Of a stretch of DNA of 64,000 nucleotides, positions 11,179 to 22,374 are shown piece by piece. The stretch is from Gari tellinella. Taxonomy: Eukaryota; Mollusca; Bivalvia; Cardiida; Psammobiidae. The stretch is from NCBI GenBank assembly GCA_922989275.2, contig OV277866.1, positions 54,737,246 to 54,801,245 on the forward strand, read 5' to 3'. Below the pieces are notes generated by a model. That model was not told where the DNA came from and ran no database searches. It saw only the letters and a program-made list of their open reading frames with translations. The first letter of the stretch is position 1; every line of letters begins with the position of its first letter. Position numbers and translations under genes: made by a program.

Positions 11179-11518
11179 TACAATGTTTCACCTCTCCAAC
11201 AATACCTAATGAAAGACAAATGTTAGGTGTGTTGTTCAGAGGGAGATGTAAAAGGGAGTGGAAAATTAAGACTTCACATAACATTGCAAACAAACTGTAC
11301 CTAGGTTAGACGCCGCGTTTTTCTTTCGCCATAATATTCCTTCTGTCAAAATGTCTACTGATATGTAACTTAGAGAAAAAGCAGCCGAAAACATTTAAAG
11401 CAAACGATAATGCAGCAGTGAATGTTTTAGACCTAATTGCCTTGTTTAGGAACAGCGGCATGCATTTGTAAGGAGGGAATCATTGTTGTGAGCGCAATTG
11501 AAAGGAGGGAAAGCTGTA
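11179..11518. mobile_element. Family D element, decayed
   Basis: TACAATGTTTCACCTCTCC at the left and AAAGGAGGGAAAGCTGTA at the right, with GTTGTTCAGAGGGAGATG, a broken palindrome and AAAGCAGCCGAAAACATTTA inside. The order matches the complete copy at 54732. Confidence 0.6.
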
Positions 11519-11975
11519 CTATCTTTGTAAGAGAGTTCCTCTAAAACCAAATTCGTATTGGCATTCCGTGACTAATTGAAGCATAATCAAATTAACAGTT
11601 TAGTAGGCTGTAAAGTTTGTGTTTCATGATATAGTAGCACGTCTTCCTGTTAATAGTCTGTGCATGTTACCGTACCTTTCAACCCCTTTATTTCCATGGC
11701 GACACTTTAAAGTCCCATTGTGTTTTCAGACCTTTTTTTAATGTGCGAAATACAATAACGGTTAATAATAATGCTTGAACTTTCTAATGGGCCAAACTGA
11801 TCTATGAAATGTTGAAGACAGGCCTAAATCACCAAAAAAGCGATTTAAAACCATAACAAACCGAAAGTAGATCGTCTGACATAAATATTACCACACGGAT
11901 TAGTGGCACGTGGAACAGCTGGGTTCAATATCACCGGGTGCGAACGATTGCTATAAAATGAGTCCATTTCGTCAC
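11519..11975. other. No recognisable feature
   Basis: AT-rich DNA leading into the tandem array. Nothing identified. Confidence 0.4.
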
Positions 11976-11979
11976 AACG

Positions 11980-13690
11980 GTGTTTCAGCCCTTTTTGCTC
12001 TCTAACACAAAGAGTTTTTATCGGATCTTCACCAAACTTGCATTAAATGTTCTTTTATATAAAATCTAGGTACAGTTAAATTTCTACTTAAATCGAATTA
12101 GGCATGTAAGACTTTTTGCCCTTTATGTATTAAAAGTTGACTGTTTCAGCAATTTTTGCTCTCTAAAACAAGCATTTTTTAGTTGATCTTCACCAAACTT
12201 ACTGAAATTGTTTATTATTATAAAATCTTGGTCCAGTTTGATTACTACTAAAATCGCATGTGGCATGTTTGCGTTTTTGCCATTTTTGTATTAAAAATGA
12301 GTGATTCAGCAATTATTGCTCTCTTTCACAAATACTTTTATTGGATCTTCACCAAACTTGCTGAAAATGTTCATTAGTATAAAATCTAGGTTTAGTTTGA
12401 TAACTACTAAAATTGTATGAGGCATATCTAAGTTGTTGCCCTTTATGTATTAAAATTACAGTTTTCAGTCAGTTTTTTATCTCTAACACAAATTCTTTTT
12501 ATTGAATTTTCACCAAACTTGCTGAAAATTTTCATTGATATTAAATCATGGTTAAATTTGAATACTAGTAAAATCGCATAAGGAATGTCGGAGTAATTGC
12601 TCTTGAATTATTAGAAATGACTGTTTCAGCCTTTTTTGCTCTCTAACACAAAGAGTTTTCATCGGATCTTCTACAAACTTGCTGAAATTCTTTATTTATA
12701 TAAAACCTAGGTCCAGTTTGATTATTACTAAAAATCCCATAATGATTATCTGAGTTATTGCCCTTAATGTATTAAAAAGGACTGTTTCACCATTTTTTTC
12801 TCTCTAACACAAATGCTTTTTTATCGATTTTCACCCAATTTGCTGAAGATATTTATTAATATAAAATCAAGGTTAAGTTTGAATATTACTAAAATCGCAT
12901 AATGTATATATGAGTTATTGTCCTTTAATTATTAAAATATGACTGTTTCAGGGGTTTTTTGCTCTCTAACACATACAGTTTTTATCGGATATTCGCCAAA
13001 CTTGCTGTACATGTTTATAAATATAAAATATATCTCCAGTTCAAATAGTACTTATATCGCATAAGGCATGAGTTTTTTGCCCTTTAGTTATTAAAAATTA
13101 ATGTTTCAGCATTTTTTGCTCTCTATCACAAACATTTCTTTTCGGATCTTAACAAAACCTTGCTGAAATTCTTTATTTATACAAAATCTAGGTTCGGTTT
13201 GATTATTACTTAAATCGCATAAGGCATGTCTGAGTTATTGTCCTTTATGTATTTAAAAATACCTGTTTCACCATTTTTTGCTCTCTAACACAAATAACTT
13301 TTTTGTGATTTTCACCAAACTTGTTGAAAATGTTTATTAATATAAAATCAAGTTCATAATCTTAACTACCAAAATCGCACAAGGCATGTTGAAGTTATTG
13401 CCCTTGAATGATTATAGATTGCATACTTCAGGCTTGTCAGCTTTCTGACTCAAACGGTTTTAATTGGATCTTCAAATTTGCTGAAACTAATATTGGATAA
13501 AAACTTAGTCCAGCTCTATGAATACCCAAATCGCCGAAGGCATGTTGGAGTTACGGTTCTTCAATTATTAAAAATTTGCTATTTCATACTTATTTTAGCC
13601 CTGTCAACTCTGTAATAGGAACTGTTTTTATTCTATTTAAGCCAACTATTTGGTCAATAGTTGCATGTGCTTCATCTTGGCCGTGTTGGT
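11980..13690 (-). repeat. Tandem array, about 11 units of about 160 bp
   Basis: The word TTTTGCTCTCTAACACAAA or a close variant recurs near 11997, 12158, 12318, 12479, 12638, 12799, 12961, 13118, 13280, 13439 and 13593, so units are 155-162 bp. Each also holds GATCTTCACCAAACTTGCTG and GCATAAGGCATG...GAGTTATTGCCC. The last two units are the most diverged. Frames are interrupted in every unit, so it is not coding. I know similar repeats (reverse strand: AAGTTTGGTGAAGATC, GGGCAATAACTC) from mollusc sequences generally. Confidence 0.88.
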
Positions 13691-13800
13691 AATAAGTAAA
13701 GTAATAAATGACTACTCCATACCTCCTTTACCTCTTGAAGGATTTTCAGTCAGCTGTATTCGATTTTTGTCTTGATCTATATTTAAAACAAATACACAAT

Positions 13801-14034
13801 GCCAGCAAGTTTGGTGAAGATCCAATAAAAAGTGTTTGTGTTAGAGAGCAGAAAGGGCTGAAACAGTCATTTTTTTAATTATTCAAGGGCAATAACTCAG
13901 GCATGCCTCATGCGACTTTGATAGTTATCAAAATTGAGCTAGATTCTCTACTAATAAACATTTATAGCAAGTTTGGTGAAGATCCAAAAATAGGTGGTTT
14001 AGTTAGAGAGAAGACAAGGCTGAAACAGTTATTT
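13801..14034 (+). repeat. Flipped units of the 160-bp repeat
   Basis: One and a half units in the opposite orientation: AGCAAGTTTGGTGAAGATCC at about 13805 and again at about 13968, with GGGCAATAACTCAGGCATGC between. About 110 bp of unrelated sequence separates them from the main array. Confidence 0.85.
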
Positions 14035-14113
14035 TCAGCAAGATCCCCCGTATTGGATTGTACACGTTTACCACCGTGATTAATTATTTACACGTGGTGA
14101 CCTTATCTCATAG

Positions 14114-14309
14114 TTTAATCCTGTGCCTACTGGTCGCAACTGTTTGACTCTAAAACAGACACCGCGTAACGCGGCGTCTCATCTGGATCCAAACTGTTTG
14201 ACACTCGTCTTAAGGTTTGTTTAATCAAAAATATGCATACATCTAAACTAAACAAATATTGCACACGACAATGTCAAAGCAGACGTCTTAGCAGCAGAAT
14301 AAGGGTTAA
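14114..14309. mobile_element. Family B element
   Basis: Palindrome with tip CGCGTAACGCGGCG, one arm damaged (CAACTGTTTGACTCTAAAAC), then AAAGCAGACGTCTTAGCAGC and AAGGGTTAA at the right end. The left end is degraded. Confidence 0.6.
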
Positions 14310-15002
14310 ATTCTTCATTTCAGCCGGCTCCAGATAAGAGGAATAAACTGAACAATTCCAACATGTTCTCACTCATTTCAGCACCGAATGCTACGGTGTT
14401 ACTACTGATTAAACCGTCTCTTCGAGACGATTCTAATGAGTATGACACCATTGGGTTTAAAAGCAGAAATAAAGAGTTTAGTAATCGAAATACTTCCGTT
14501 ATCTGGAGCCCTGTATTTACAGAGTTGTCCTTCTTTCCATTCACAAGGAGGCTCTTTAAATTGTGCTAGCACAAAAAAATTATAAAAAAAAATTTAAAAG
14601 CGAATTTCTTAGATAAAGCCGCTTTTTATGAAAGAATCACGTCCAACGTAGTTCTAATGGGATCCCAAACAACCGTTTTATGCAGGTTTCCCAAAAACAC
14701 AATGCGGCTTTAAACAATTGTTGTGTGGTTTTAGTTCTCAAATTTAAATTTAAGGAATTTTGACTTACGAAATATTGAAATAAATGTCAAATCCGGATAA
14801 GCCGCCGCATTACGTGACATCTGATTAGGATCCAAACTGGAAACAAATACAGTGACTGTAACGATTGATCTCGGGATAAGGCGTTATGAGTATAACACCC
14901 CTATTTGAATTCGTGTTTAGAAGTAACTCAAACGTCGAGGTCTGTAACGACCCAAAACCTGTCAGTAAATCAACAAAAGAATTACTATTATTGTTTTGTT
15001 TA
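14310..15002. other. No gene; one broken palindrome
   Basis: Opposed short ORFs overlap near 14320-14570 but resemble nothing I know. A decayed palindrome (GCCGCCGCATTACGTGACAT) is at about 14783-14842. Confidence 0.4.
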
Positions 15003-15184
15003 TTAACCCTTTCATGATTAAATTATTCGAAAGAGCTTTATCCCTTCACTGCCTCTTTAGTCTACAAGACACGTTTCAAACTAAGATTTAAGATTGTATG
15101 ACTTAATAAATATCGCGGCGTCTGATCAGAATCCAAACTGTTTGCAAACGCATTTTGAAGCGTCATTGAGAGTGAAAGGGTTAA
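15003..15184. mobile_element. Family B element, short form
   Basis: TTAACCCTTTCATGATTAAA to GAGAGTGAAAGGGTTAA, 182 bp. Only the right arm of the palindrome is left (CGCGGCGTCTGATCAGAATC), so the left arm was deleted. Confidence 0.7.
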
Positions 15185-15259
15185 TGATTCACGTACCTAA
15201 CCAACTCGATTTGTCTCCAAAACATTAACTTCTCAGTTTAGAATAACTTTTCTATCGTT

Positions 15260-15464
15260 TTAACCCTTTCATTATCAAGTTTATCTTGAGGTGTTTACCC
15301 CTTCAACGACATATTGGCGTGCTGTATCAATATTGTTGTCTACAATATCGTTTCAAAGTTAGATTTAAGGCAGTATAACTGGCTTAATTTCAAAACAGTT
15401 GGCAAACAGTTTCAAAAGTGATTGCAAATGCGCTTTATGACGTCATTGAGAGTGAACGGATTAA
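15260..15464. mobile_element. Family B element lacking the palindrome core
   Basis: TTAACCCTTTCATTATCAAG to GAGAGTGAACGGATTAA. Outer words GGCAAACAGTTTC remain but the inner GATCAGACGCC arms are gone. It lies just 75 bp from the previous B copy, in the same orientation. Confidence 0.65.
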
Positions 15465-16355
15465 ACTCGGCTGTCATTTAATTGCCAGGTTAACGGTAAA
15501 AGATTTTCAAATCTCTCACATTCATTTAGATTGTTCAGGTTAATTTACTAATCAATGCCGAGTCAATAGTGAATATCAAATCAAACTTATCAATTTACAA
15601 CCCTTTCAATATTAAAAATATGACTAATTGGTCTGACAGTTAATATATTTAAGTGTCCGGTGCAAAATATTTGCACCCACATGTCATATTAAAGATAAAC
15701 GTATGCTTACTGTATACAGAAAATACAGATAGATGTAGACTGTGTCATAATATTATACTTACAATCTCCATGGCTACGGAGATATAACATTATTTGTTTG
15801 ATTAAGCATCTCCATCATCTCAACTAATGAAAATGTTTTTCTCATAAATTTATGTTGTTGCTTAGCAACGGCAAATTTTGCATTTAATTGGTTACTTGAC
15901 CGTCTAAATAGTTGTCATATTAATTTATTGTTAAAAGGACAGTGAATTTTTATAAACAATATGTAACATATTCACCCCTATAACGTTTAATGGAGAATTC
16001 CAGTTTCCATTTGAACCTAGTAAAACTGTGTAAATTAAGGGTTATTTTCTATAATCTATTGAAAAATGACAAACAGCTCACACCCTGATTAGAGGGTTTA
16101 TTTAGGAAAGAACAAACATACTATGTACAGGCATATTGTTTGTAAAGAACAAAAATACTCGTAGCTAGGATTCAGTGCGTTAATTTCGCAGAAGAAAACA
16201 TGTTAGTGGATTGCCCTTCAGGTGCAGACAAATTGAATGCCCTGAATGTGATTATCACGTTGATAAATTGAAAATTAAATATTTACGGATAATGTATTAC
16301 ATGTATTTGGTAAAATATGTTTATAATGCAATGAAGAAAACGTCATTATTTCCCG
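15465..16355. other. No recognisable feature
   Basis: AT-rich. A small perfect hairpin GTGCAAAATATTTGCAC lies near 15660. Nothing else is supported. Confidence 0.4.
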
Positions 16356-16604
16356 TTTTACCCTTTCATGATCAAATTATTCGGGAGACTTTTACCCTTC
16401 ACCGTTTTATTGTCGTCTGTTTCAGTATTTTTGTCTGTAACAAATGTATCAAAATTAGATTTAAGGTTGCATGACTTAATACATGTCGATAAGAGTGTCA
16501 AACAGTGTGGGTCCTTATCAGACCAAGCGTTACGCGGCGACTAATCAGGACCCAAATTGTTTGCAAACGAACTTTATGGCGTCATTGAGAGTAAAAAGGG
16601 TTAA
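16356..16604. mobile_element. Family B element
   Basis: TTTTACCCTTTCATGATC at the left and GAGAGTAAAAAGGGTTAA at the right. The palindrome is present but eroded (AGACCAAGCGTTACGCGGCG). It shares left-end sequence with the B copy at 15003, so the two belong to one subgroup. Confidence 0.65.
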
Positions 16605-16724
16605 AACTCCCACCAAAACACAGGCGCAATGCATGTTACCATTATTTGTCTAACTGCTTCGATGCTATCTCCATGTAAACACCATTGAATGCATGATTTG
16701 TAAAAATAGGCGTTTAACCAAATT

Positions 16725-16838
16725 TTAAATTTCAAGTGTGTACCCGGTGTCAGATCTGACCCCAAACTGTTTTCAATTGATATACTACTTTAATCATGAA
16801 TGCGTTTATTGGTAGAGAATAAAATCTTCTCTACTGTA
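16725..16838 (+). mobile_element. Family A right half
   Basis: Starts in the right palindrome arm (CCCGGTGTCAGATCTGACCC), then AATGCGTTTATTGGTAGAG and TTCTCTACTGTA. The left half is absent. Confidence 0.6.
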
Positions 16839-17939
16839 ACAGAACAGAATAGAACTTTTATTGTTTCGAATTTTACATAACATTGAATATATGAGGTACA
16901 ACAAAAGAATACTAGTATAAGTAATAACTGTCATTTGGTTTGATAACTAACAACTTATATATTGTTGTTGTTGTTAGTTTGTTGTTAATGTTATTTGAAA
17001 TCTACATCTATCATTTATTTAGATTAATTTTAGAAATTCGAAACCAATCAAATACTATTTATCCAATACAGGAAACGTTTAAATCCTAGAACTGCATGGA
17101 TCTAAGATCGAGCCTCTTTCGAGGAGCCCGAGCTTAGCCCAGGCAGCTGATATTTACGGGTGATGGCATTGAATGAGCATACTTACACAGTGACATGGTT
17201 ATCTCACACGTGACCTAAAGAAAACGTAATGATTCTTGTAGTGCTAATAGTTGAAAAAGTGCATCAAATTTGTGGATTAATAAAGTGTTTTAGGACTGAA
17301 ACCTATAGTCAAATGGATTATTACAGAAATATCCTCCTTCATGGTAGTGGTTGGCAATCCATGGATATTCTTAGCTGCTTTAAAATGAAGTGTTCACTCT
17401 TTACCTAGACTTCTCTTGATTTGATATGGCCATGCAGCTATGACACGGCAGTCTCGCCTGTGTGTACATATTCATATTTAAATCCAGGGATATTTCATTA
17501 ACATGTTAATGATACGTCCCTGTTAAATCTTAAGTCAATAATGAGTTGACAAAGTTAACAAACACATGTCTGTTCCGTTTTAATCATTCCTGAGCTCAAT
17601 TGTACAGTACCGATGAGATAACAAAAAAAAACAACACCAGAAAGTAATTTCAAACTGGAAAGATCGAACATATTTTTAATATTTTGAAACATTGTTGTGC
17701 GGTTAGAAGATTTTTCTCTTAGATGTGTTTTATTTATGACTTGAAATGAAACATACGGCTTTATATACCTGCTACATGTGTACAAAGAACCCTCTAACAA
17801 TTCCTAAAATGTGTTATACAGGACATCGAATTTGCTACAATTTTACCGCATGTGTTATATTTTTGTTATTTGTATGTTGCTAGGCAACAGTACGTGGAAG
17901 GACGTTTAAAGTTTTGATATACCATTCTGATGTAGATTT
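16839..17939. other. No gene; short TTG microsatellite and RFX-like word
   Basis: A TTGTTGTTGTTGTTAG microsatellite lies near 16968. At about 17876 the perfect imperfect-spaced palindrome GTTGCTAGGCAAC resembles an RFX X-box site (GTTGCC/GGCAAC halves). That it functions is not shown. Confidence 0.35.
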
Positions 17940-18220
17940 TACAGGTTCTCCCTCTTTACAATGACACTCGAGGGGAGACACATATTGTGTAAGTGTTTTC
18001 GGGAGGGAGTCGTTATAGGGAAGGAAAAATAAGAATTGGTTTACATTTGATAAAAGGTTGAATCCAGATCAGAAGCCGCGTAGCGCGGCGTCTGATCTGG
18101 ATTCAAGCTGTTTGCCACTCGTCATTATATTTATTTTTTCAAAATCTCCACTTATGTGTAACTGTGAGAGAAAACAGCAGACGACAATTTTAAGCAGACG
18201 ATATCACAACAGTAAGGCTG
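17940..18220. mobile_element. Family D element, one end lost
   Basis: TACAGGTTCTCCCTC opens it, then TCGGGAGGGAGTCGTTATAG, a nearly perfect palindrome with the D-type arms TTGAATCCAGATC / GATCTGGATTCAA and tip CGCGTAGCGCG, and ACAGCAGACGACAATTTTAA. The far terminus cannot be recognised. Confidence 0.68.
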
Positions 18221-18544
18221 CTGCAGAAAACAATTGATGCGTTCGTGTAATGATCGTCATATTATAATATGTTATATTACCGTTAGATCAAGAATAAGTC
18301 GTGAATGATTATAAAATGGTGTATGGTTATAAGTTTTGTGGTGATTCTTATTGAGTGAAACTCAAAGGTAAAATTATTTGATCATGGCTGACATTCATCG
18401 CATTGTCATTGCAGGCTGTCAGAAGTCACAGATACTAATGAGAACTGTAACAATGATTATGCTACCTCACCGCAGACCACAAATGACTAACAACACCCAC
18501 CTCTGGTAGGAAGGCAAAACACAAAAATATGCTTTGCCACTAAA
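18221..18544. other. No recognisable feature
   Basis: Precedes the hAT relic and may contain its 5' flank, but I could not identify a terminal repeat. Confidence 0.3.
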
Positions 18545-20390
18545 TTGACATAATCCATGGCTCTACGCTGGAGATGAAGAAATGACAATGTTCTTTCAAC
18601 AGCCATGCTGTGCAAGCTTTGCGAAAAGCACAATGCAAATGGAAGGAATGGTAGTTCAACCTGGAATGAAAAGGGCAACCCTTAGACTTGATAAAGTGGT
18701 TGATCATGGAACATCAGAAGTGCGCAGGAAAGCTATGACAATAGAGACAGAAGTGCGTCTTAACCTTAATGTTTTCTTCCAAGGCAAGGAGAGGCCTCTT
18801 GGTGAGAAGGAATTGAAGACATTAACATGTGTAACAAATGTTCAGCATTTCTTTATTAAACACAACATCGCCCATACAACGGTATTCAAAGTCCTTATAG
18901 ATTTTGTCAAGGATGAGCTGTCATGTCCAGATCTGCAGCATCTTCGCCAGGGAAACAATGCAACAGACACTAGCCCACTGTAGTTGGTTAGTTCATGGAT
19001 TCTATGGTTAATGAAATAGAGGAGTAAATTAAGAACAGAGTGAAGGAAAATCCAGAATATGTCACCATGTGTGACGAGAAAACAGGCATAACCAACAAGA
19101 AACATCTTGCATTCTGTGTCAAGTAGGTAGAACAGGAAAGTAGAGACACATGTGTGGATTATGTGAAGTAAAGATGTTAGAGTTGGTGATGGTAAAGCAT
19201 GGACCATATTCAAAGAAACACAAACAGTAGTTGAATACCTCGGCCTTCACATATGTGTTGCTTTTGGATCAGACGGCTACAACACATTTGTCGGGAAGAA
19301 AGCAGGAGTGGCAACACATTTGAAAGAGATTAAACCAGAGATCGTGTCGATCTACTTCCACAACCACCGTCTTGCTGTAACCGCAAAAGACAGCTTTGAA
19401 AGCTGAAAAGTGATACAAGACACTGGCGAACCGCTGCCACATATCTGCAAGTTCTACCACTCATCTGGTGGTCATTAATGGGACAGGGGGCTTAGAAAAA
19501 TACAGAGGACGTTGGAACACGGCTGGAAAACAATTAAACAAGCAGGACATACAATGTGCTTTCTCACTAAGAAGCAGTGACATCGCTCATAGATTCTTAC
19601 CAGGCTGTTTTATAATGGTTTTGGAGAATGCCACTGCAGCAGGATCTGACAAAGTAAGAATTGGATGTTCACCAACTGACAATGGCATGTTAAAGAAACT
19701 AAAGATATATTAATCCGTCCAGATAGTTCACTTCCTGTGTGACGCTCTGAATCCAGTAACTACACTCGCCTTGGTGTTTAAAAAGAAATGATGTTGATCT
19801 CTCAGTCATCAAACGCAGGTTTTAGGCGACCACTACTGCTCTGAGGAAACCAAAGACAGTTGAGGGACTCAGCAGCAAGAAAGCCCATAAGATCCTAACC
19901 GATAATGACATTCATGCCACTGAAGAGCGAATCAAACATGTGGCTGATGCAAAAACTGATTTCATAGACAATCAGATTCATAAGATAGAGGCTCGTCTGT
20001 CAGCATGAGATATAGGAAATCTTCGGGACTGACCCAGACAAAACAAATGAAGAATGGGAATCTTTGAGGGCTCTATGGTTTTGTTTCCACAGGAGACACT
20101 GAACGGACCAAAACAAGTAATGAAGGTATTCAAAAAGTTATGATCATCTGTTGGGACCTGTTTTAGCAAAAAAAGAGAGAAAGTATGTGCAGCAGCAGCT
20201 GGTGTTCCGCAGAGCACAGCAGAGGTTGAACGGCTGTTATCCGCACTAACCAGGACCAAACAATACAAATGAAATAGGCAGTAGGTTTCATCGGTACACA
20301 AGCTGCTTATGATACATAGGAATGAACAATATCTTGACTTTGAAAGGGTTGTGCTTCGGTGGTATAAGGCAAAGAGCATGCGTATTTAGG
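18545..20390 (+). pseudogene. Decayed hAT-family transposase (ZNF862/C17orf113-like)
   Basis: hAT transposases cut and paste DNA using an RNase-H-like core closed by a C-terminal dimerisation domain. Pieces of one such protein appear in order across several frames. They are a CxxC zinc-finger start (MLCKLCEKHN, about 18605), a segment RLDKVVDHGTSEV, a helical segment HNIAHTTVFKVLIDF with the QGNNAT block (to 18983), the core strand ENPEYVTMCDEKTGITNKKH (about 19045), and GSDGYNTFVGKKAGVATHLK with IVSIYFHNHRLAV (about 19262-19395). Last is the C-terminal block GVPQSTAEVERLLSALTRTK (about 20205-20270) followed by HKLLMIHRNEQYLDFERVVL. At least six stops or frameshifts break it, so it is dead. 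The family assignment comes from memory of the GSDG...GxxTG and ER-LS blocks. Terminal repeats were not found. Confidence 0.75.
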
Positions 20391-20569
20391 TTTTCATCTT
20401 AATAATGTACACCTGAAATGAATGAAAAGAAAGCTTTTAGTGAAGGCACATATGCGTTAGCTCCATAGGGGTCGCCTCATAAGAGTCTGCACTGTTGGAA
20501 ACAGTCATCATCATTATGTTATCAGTGTTGAGCGCTAAACATTAAAGATGTATTCACAAGTACATTAGG

Positions 20570-20793
20570 TTTTTTTATTGATAGTTGAGCAAAACAGTGT
20601 AAATACAGATGAGAAAATGCCATGTTAAGTAGAGTAGAGGCTGTCTCATCTGAATTTGCACTTTTTAAAAAACTAAACAGAAACTTATTGAAAAAATGTT
20701 CATGACTCTGAGCAAAATTTGTTTTGACCTGTAATTTTCGGAGGTATCGCACCGCCTTCGTCAGCACTATGAGCGAGTTTGGCGGGTCACGTG
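20570..20793 (-). repeat. Penelope-like element, inverted arm (left)
   Basis: The sequence from about 20570 to 20793 is repeated inverted at 22375-22705. Inner about 97 bp (20697-20793) is near identical: CCTGTAATTTTCGGAGGTAT and GGCGGGTCACGTG match their reverse complements on the other side. Outside this the match is weaker (ATTGATAGTTGAGCAAAACA against TTTGCTTAACTATCAAT). It encloses the reverse transcriptase relic. Confidence 0.8.
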
Positions 20794-20837
20794 ACGTAGG
20801 CAAGTCACGTGATCTTGAGAGGAGTTGTGTGTACATA

Positions 20838-20851
20838 GGGGGGGGGGGGGG
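20838..20851. repeat. Poly-G run of 14
   Basis: A 14-base G homopolymer between the left arm and the reverse transcriptase relic. The length may be affected by sequencing. Confidence 0.8.
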
Positions 20852-20969
20852 AGATCCAGACCCTCGTCCCGGTTCAGTGATGGGCGCCGCTGTTTTATCT
20901 CTATCGCCTCTTTTACTTACCTTCTAATCAGACCACTTTCTGATGTCAGTGCTTTGGCGTTTTCTGATT

Positions 20970-22370
20970 TTATGGAATGTCCAGTGGTTGTGCAGTTGGA
21001 TCTTTGAATGGTTTATGATACATGTTGATCCCATGGGTTTTAAATATTCTGGCCAAAACTTCAGAAGTGCATGTACCACGTATGTATGGCATACCAACGG
21101 TTACCTTTCTTTCTGCTGACCTACTTTTGTCGTTGGGTTGCCGAGGCTTCTTCTTTGGGATGTGGAAAATCCATTCTGGGTAGTCGTTTGCCCGTAGCGC
21201 TGTTTTGACGTGTTCAATTTCTCTTTTCTTGTCTTCCTCAGTAGTTACTAGGGAGTTAGCCCTGTGAAATATTGTCCTCACTACTGACCTTTTGTGTTCT
21301 AGATGGTGGTTAGAGTTAAAGTTCAAGTATTGGTCAGTGTGTGTTGGCTTTCTATAAACTGTCACTTTTGTCGCCCTATCATCCTCTACATGTATGCAGG
21401 TGTCTTAAAATGGAATTTTCCCCTCCTCTTCTTGCTCCTAGGTGAACTTAATGTGGGGGGTTATGGAGTTTAAATGATCGGTGAATTGGTTGATGTCATA
21501 TTCATGTATTTTGGTCATGGTGTCGTCAACATATCTGACCCACAACGAAGGGGGTTCACTGCTTGGTCCAGTGTCTTGCGTTAATAAAACTCCATATATA
21601 AGTTGGCTACGGTGAGTGAGACCAGCGATCCCATGGCCGCTCCTTGTTTCTGCTGGTAAAACTTCCCCTGGTATATGAAATATGTGCTAGTGAGGCAAAG
21701 TTCTAAGAGTTCACTGACTTGTTCAACATCGAGCTCACATATATCTTTGAGGGTGGCACCACTCGCCATTTTTTCTTTTATAACACTTAAGGCTTTATCA
21801 ACGGGAATGCTGGTGAATAATGCTGAAACATTGTATAATACAAGCTTCTGACATGGTGGTACATCCAACCCCTGAATTTTCTGTACACAATCCACGCTGT
21901 TTATGATGTGATGTTCTGTTTTCCGGCTAGGGTGCCTATTACCGAGGATAGAAATTTGGCAGTGTCGTACATCACACTTCCAATGCTAGAAACTATGGGT
22001 CTTAGTGGAGCATCCTTTTTGTGAATTTGGGGAGACCATATAACTTTAGTACATTTTCAGAGGTGGGATAGAGTCTGTTATATAGTTTGTATGACATAGA
22101 TGAGTCTTTCTTCCAACTTTCCAGTACGTTAATGAGTTGTTTTTACCGATCTTGTAGGGTCATTCTTTAGCAATTCATAATTATGTGACCTTGTCACTTA
22201 CCACCTTTACCATTTTGGTTTCATACTCCGAACGGTTGAGAACTACAGTAGTCCTACCCGTATCTGCTGGAAAGATGACAATCTCTTTTTCTTTGGATAG
22301 TGTGTTTAATGCATTCCTTTCTCCACTAGAAATATTACTTTTAGGAATCTTACAACTGTTTAAACTACTT
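20970..22370 (-). pseudogene. Penelope-like reverse transcriptase, decayed
   Basis: Read on the minus strand, the parts of a Penelope-like reverse transcriptase lie in order. They are FPADTGRTTVVLNRSEYETK (about 22270), LYGLPKIHKKDAPLRPIVSS (about 22035), NVSALFTSIPVDKAL and [20 protein letters not shown] (21581-21895), the catalytic [11 protein letters not shown] (YVDD at 21532-21543), and VYRKPTHTDQYLNFNSNHHL with RGTCTSEVLARIF (20970-21365). The VYRKPTHTDxYLN block and the GLPKIHK block are typical of Penelope-like elements rather than LINEs. Several frameshifts separate the parts, so the protein is dead though the active-site motif survives. A C-terminal GIY-YIG domain is not visible: the frame stops after DPTAQPLDIP. 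Confidence 0.85.
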
Positions 22371-22374
22371 TTAC

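Noticed and set aside
11980..13690. Coding tandem-repeat protein
   Set aside because: Every unit has stops in all frames and unit lengths are not multiples of three throughout.
14320..14569. Opposed 74- and 68-codon frames as a gene
   Set aside because: No domain, no signal and no recognisable homology. Length is within chance for AT-rich DNA.
16211..16474. 87-codon frame with CxxxxCPEC as a zinc protein
   Set aside because: A lone Cys cluster with no further pattern, and the right part reads into a family B copy.
20970..22370. LINE-type reverse transcriptase
   Set aside because: The GLPKIHK and VYRKPTHTDxYLN blocks are Penelope-type. No LINE endonuclease is seen.
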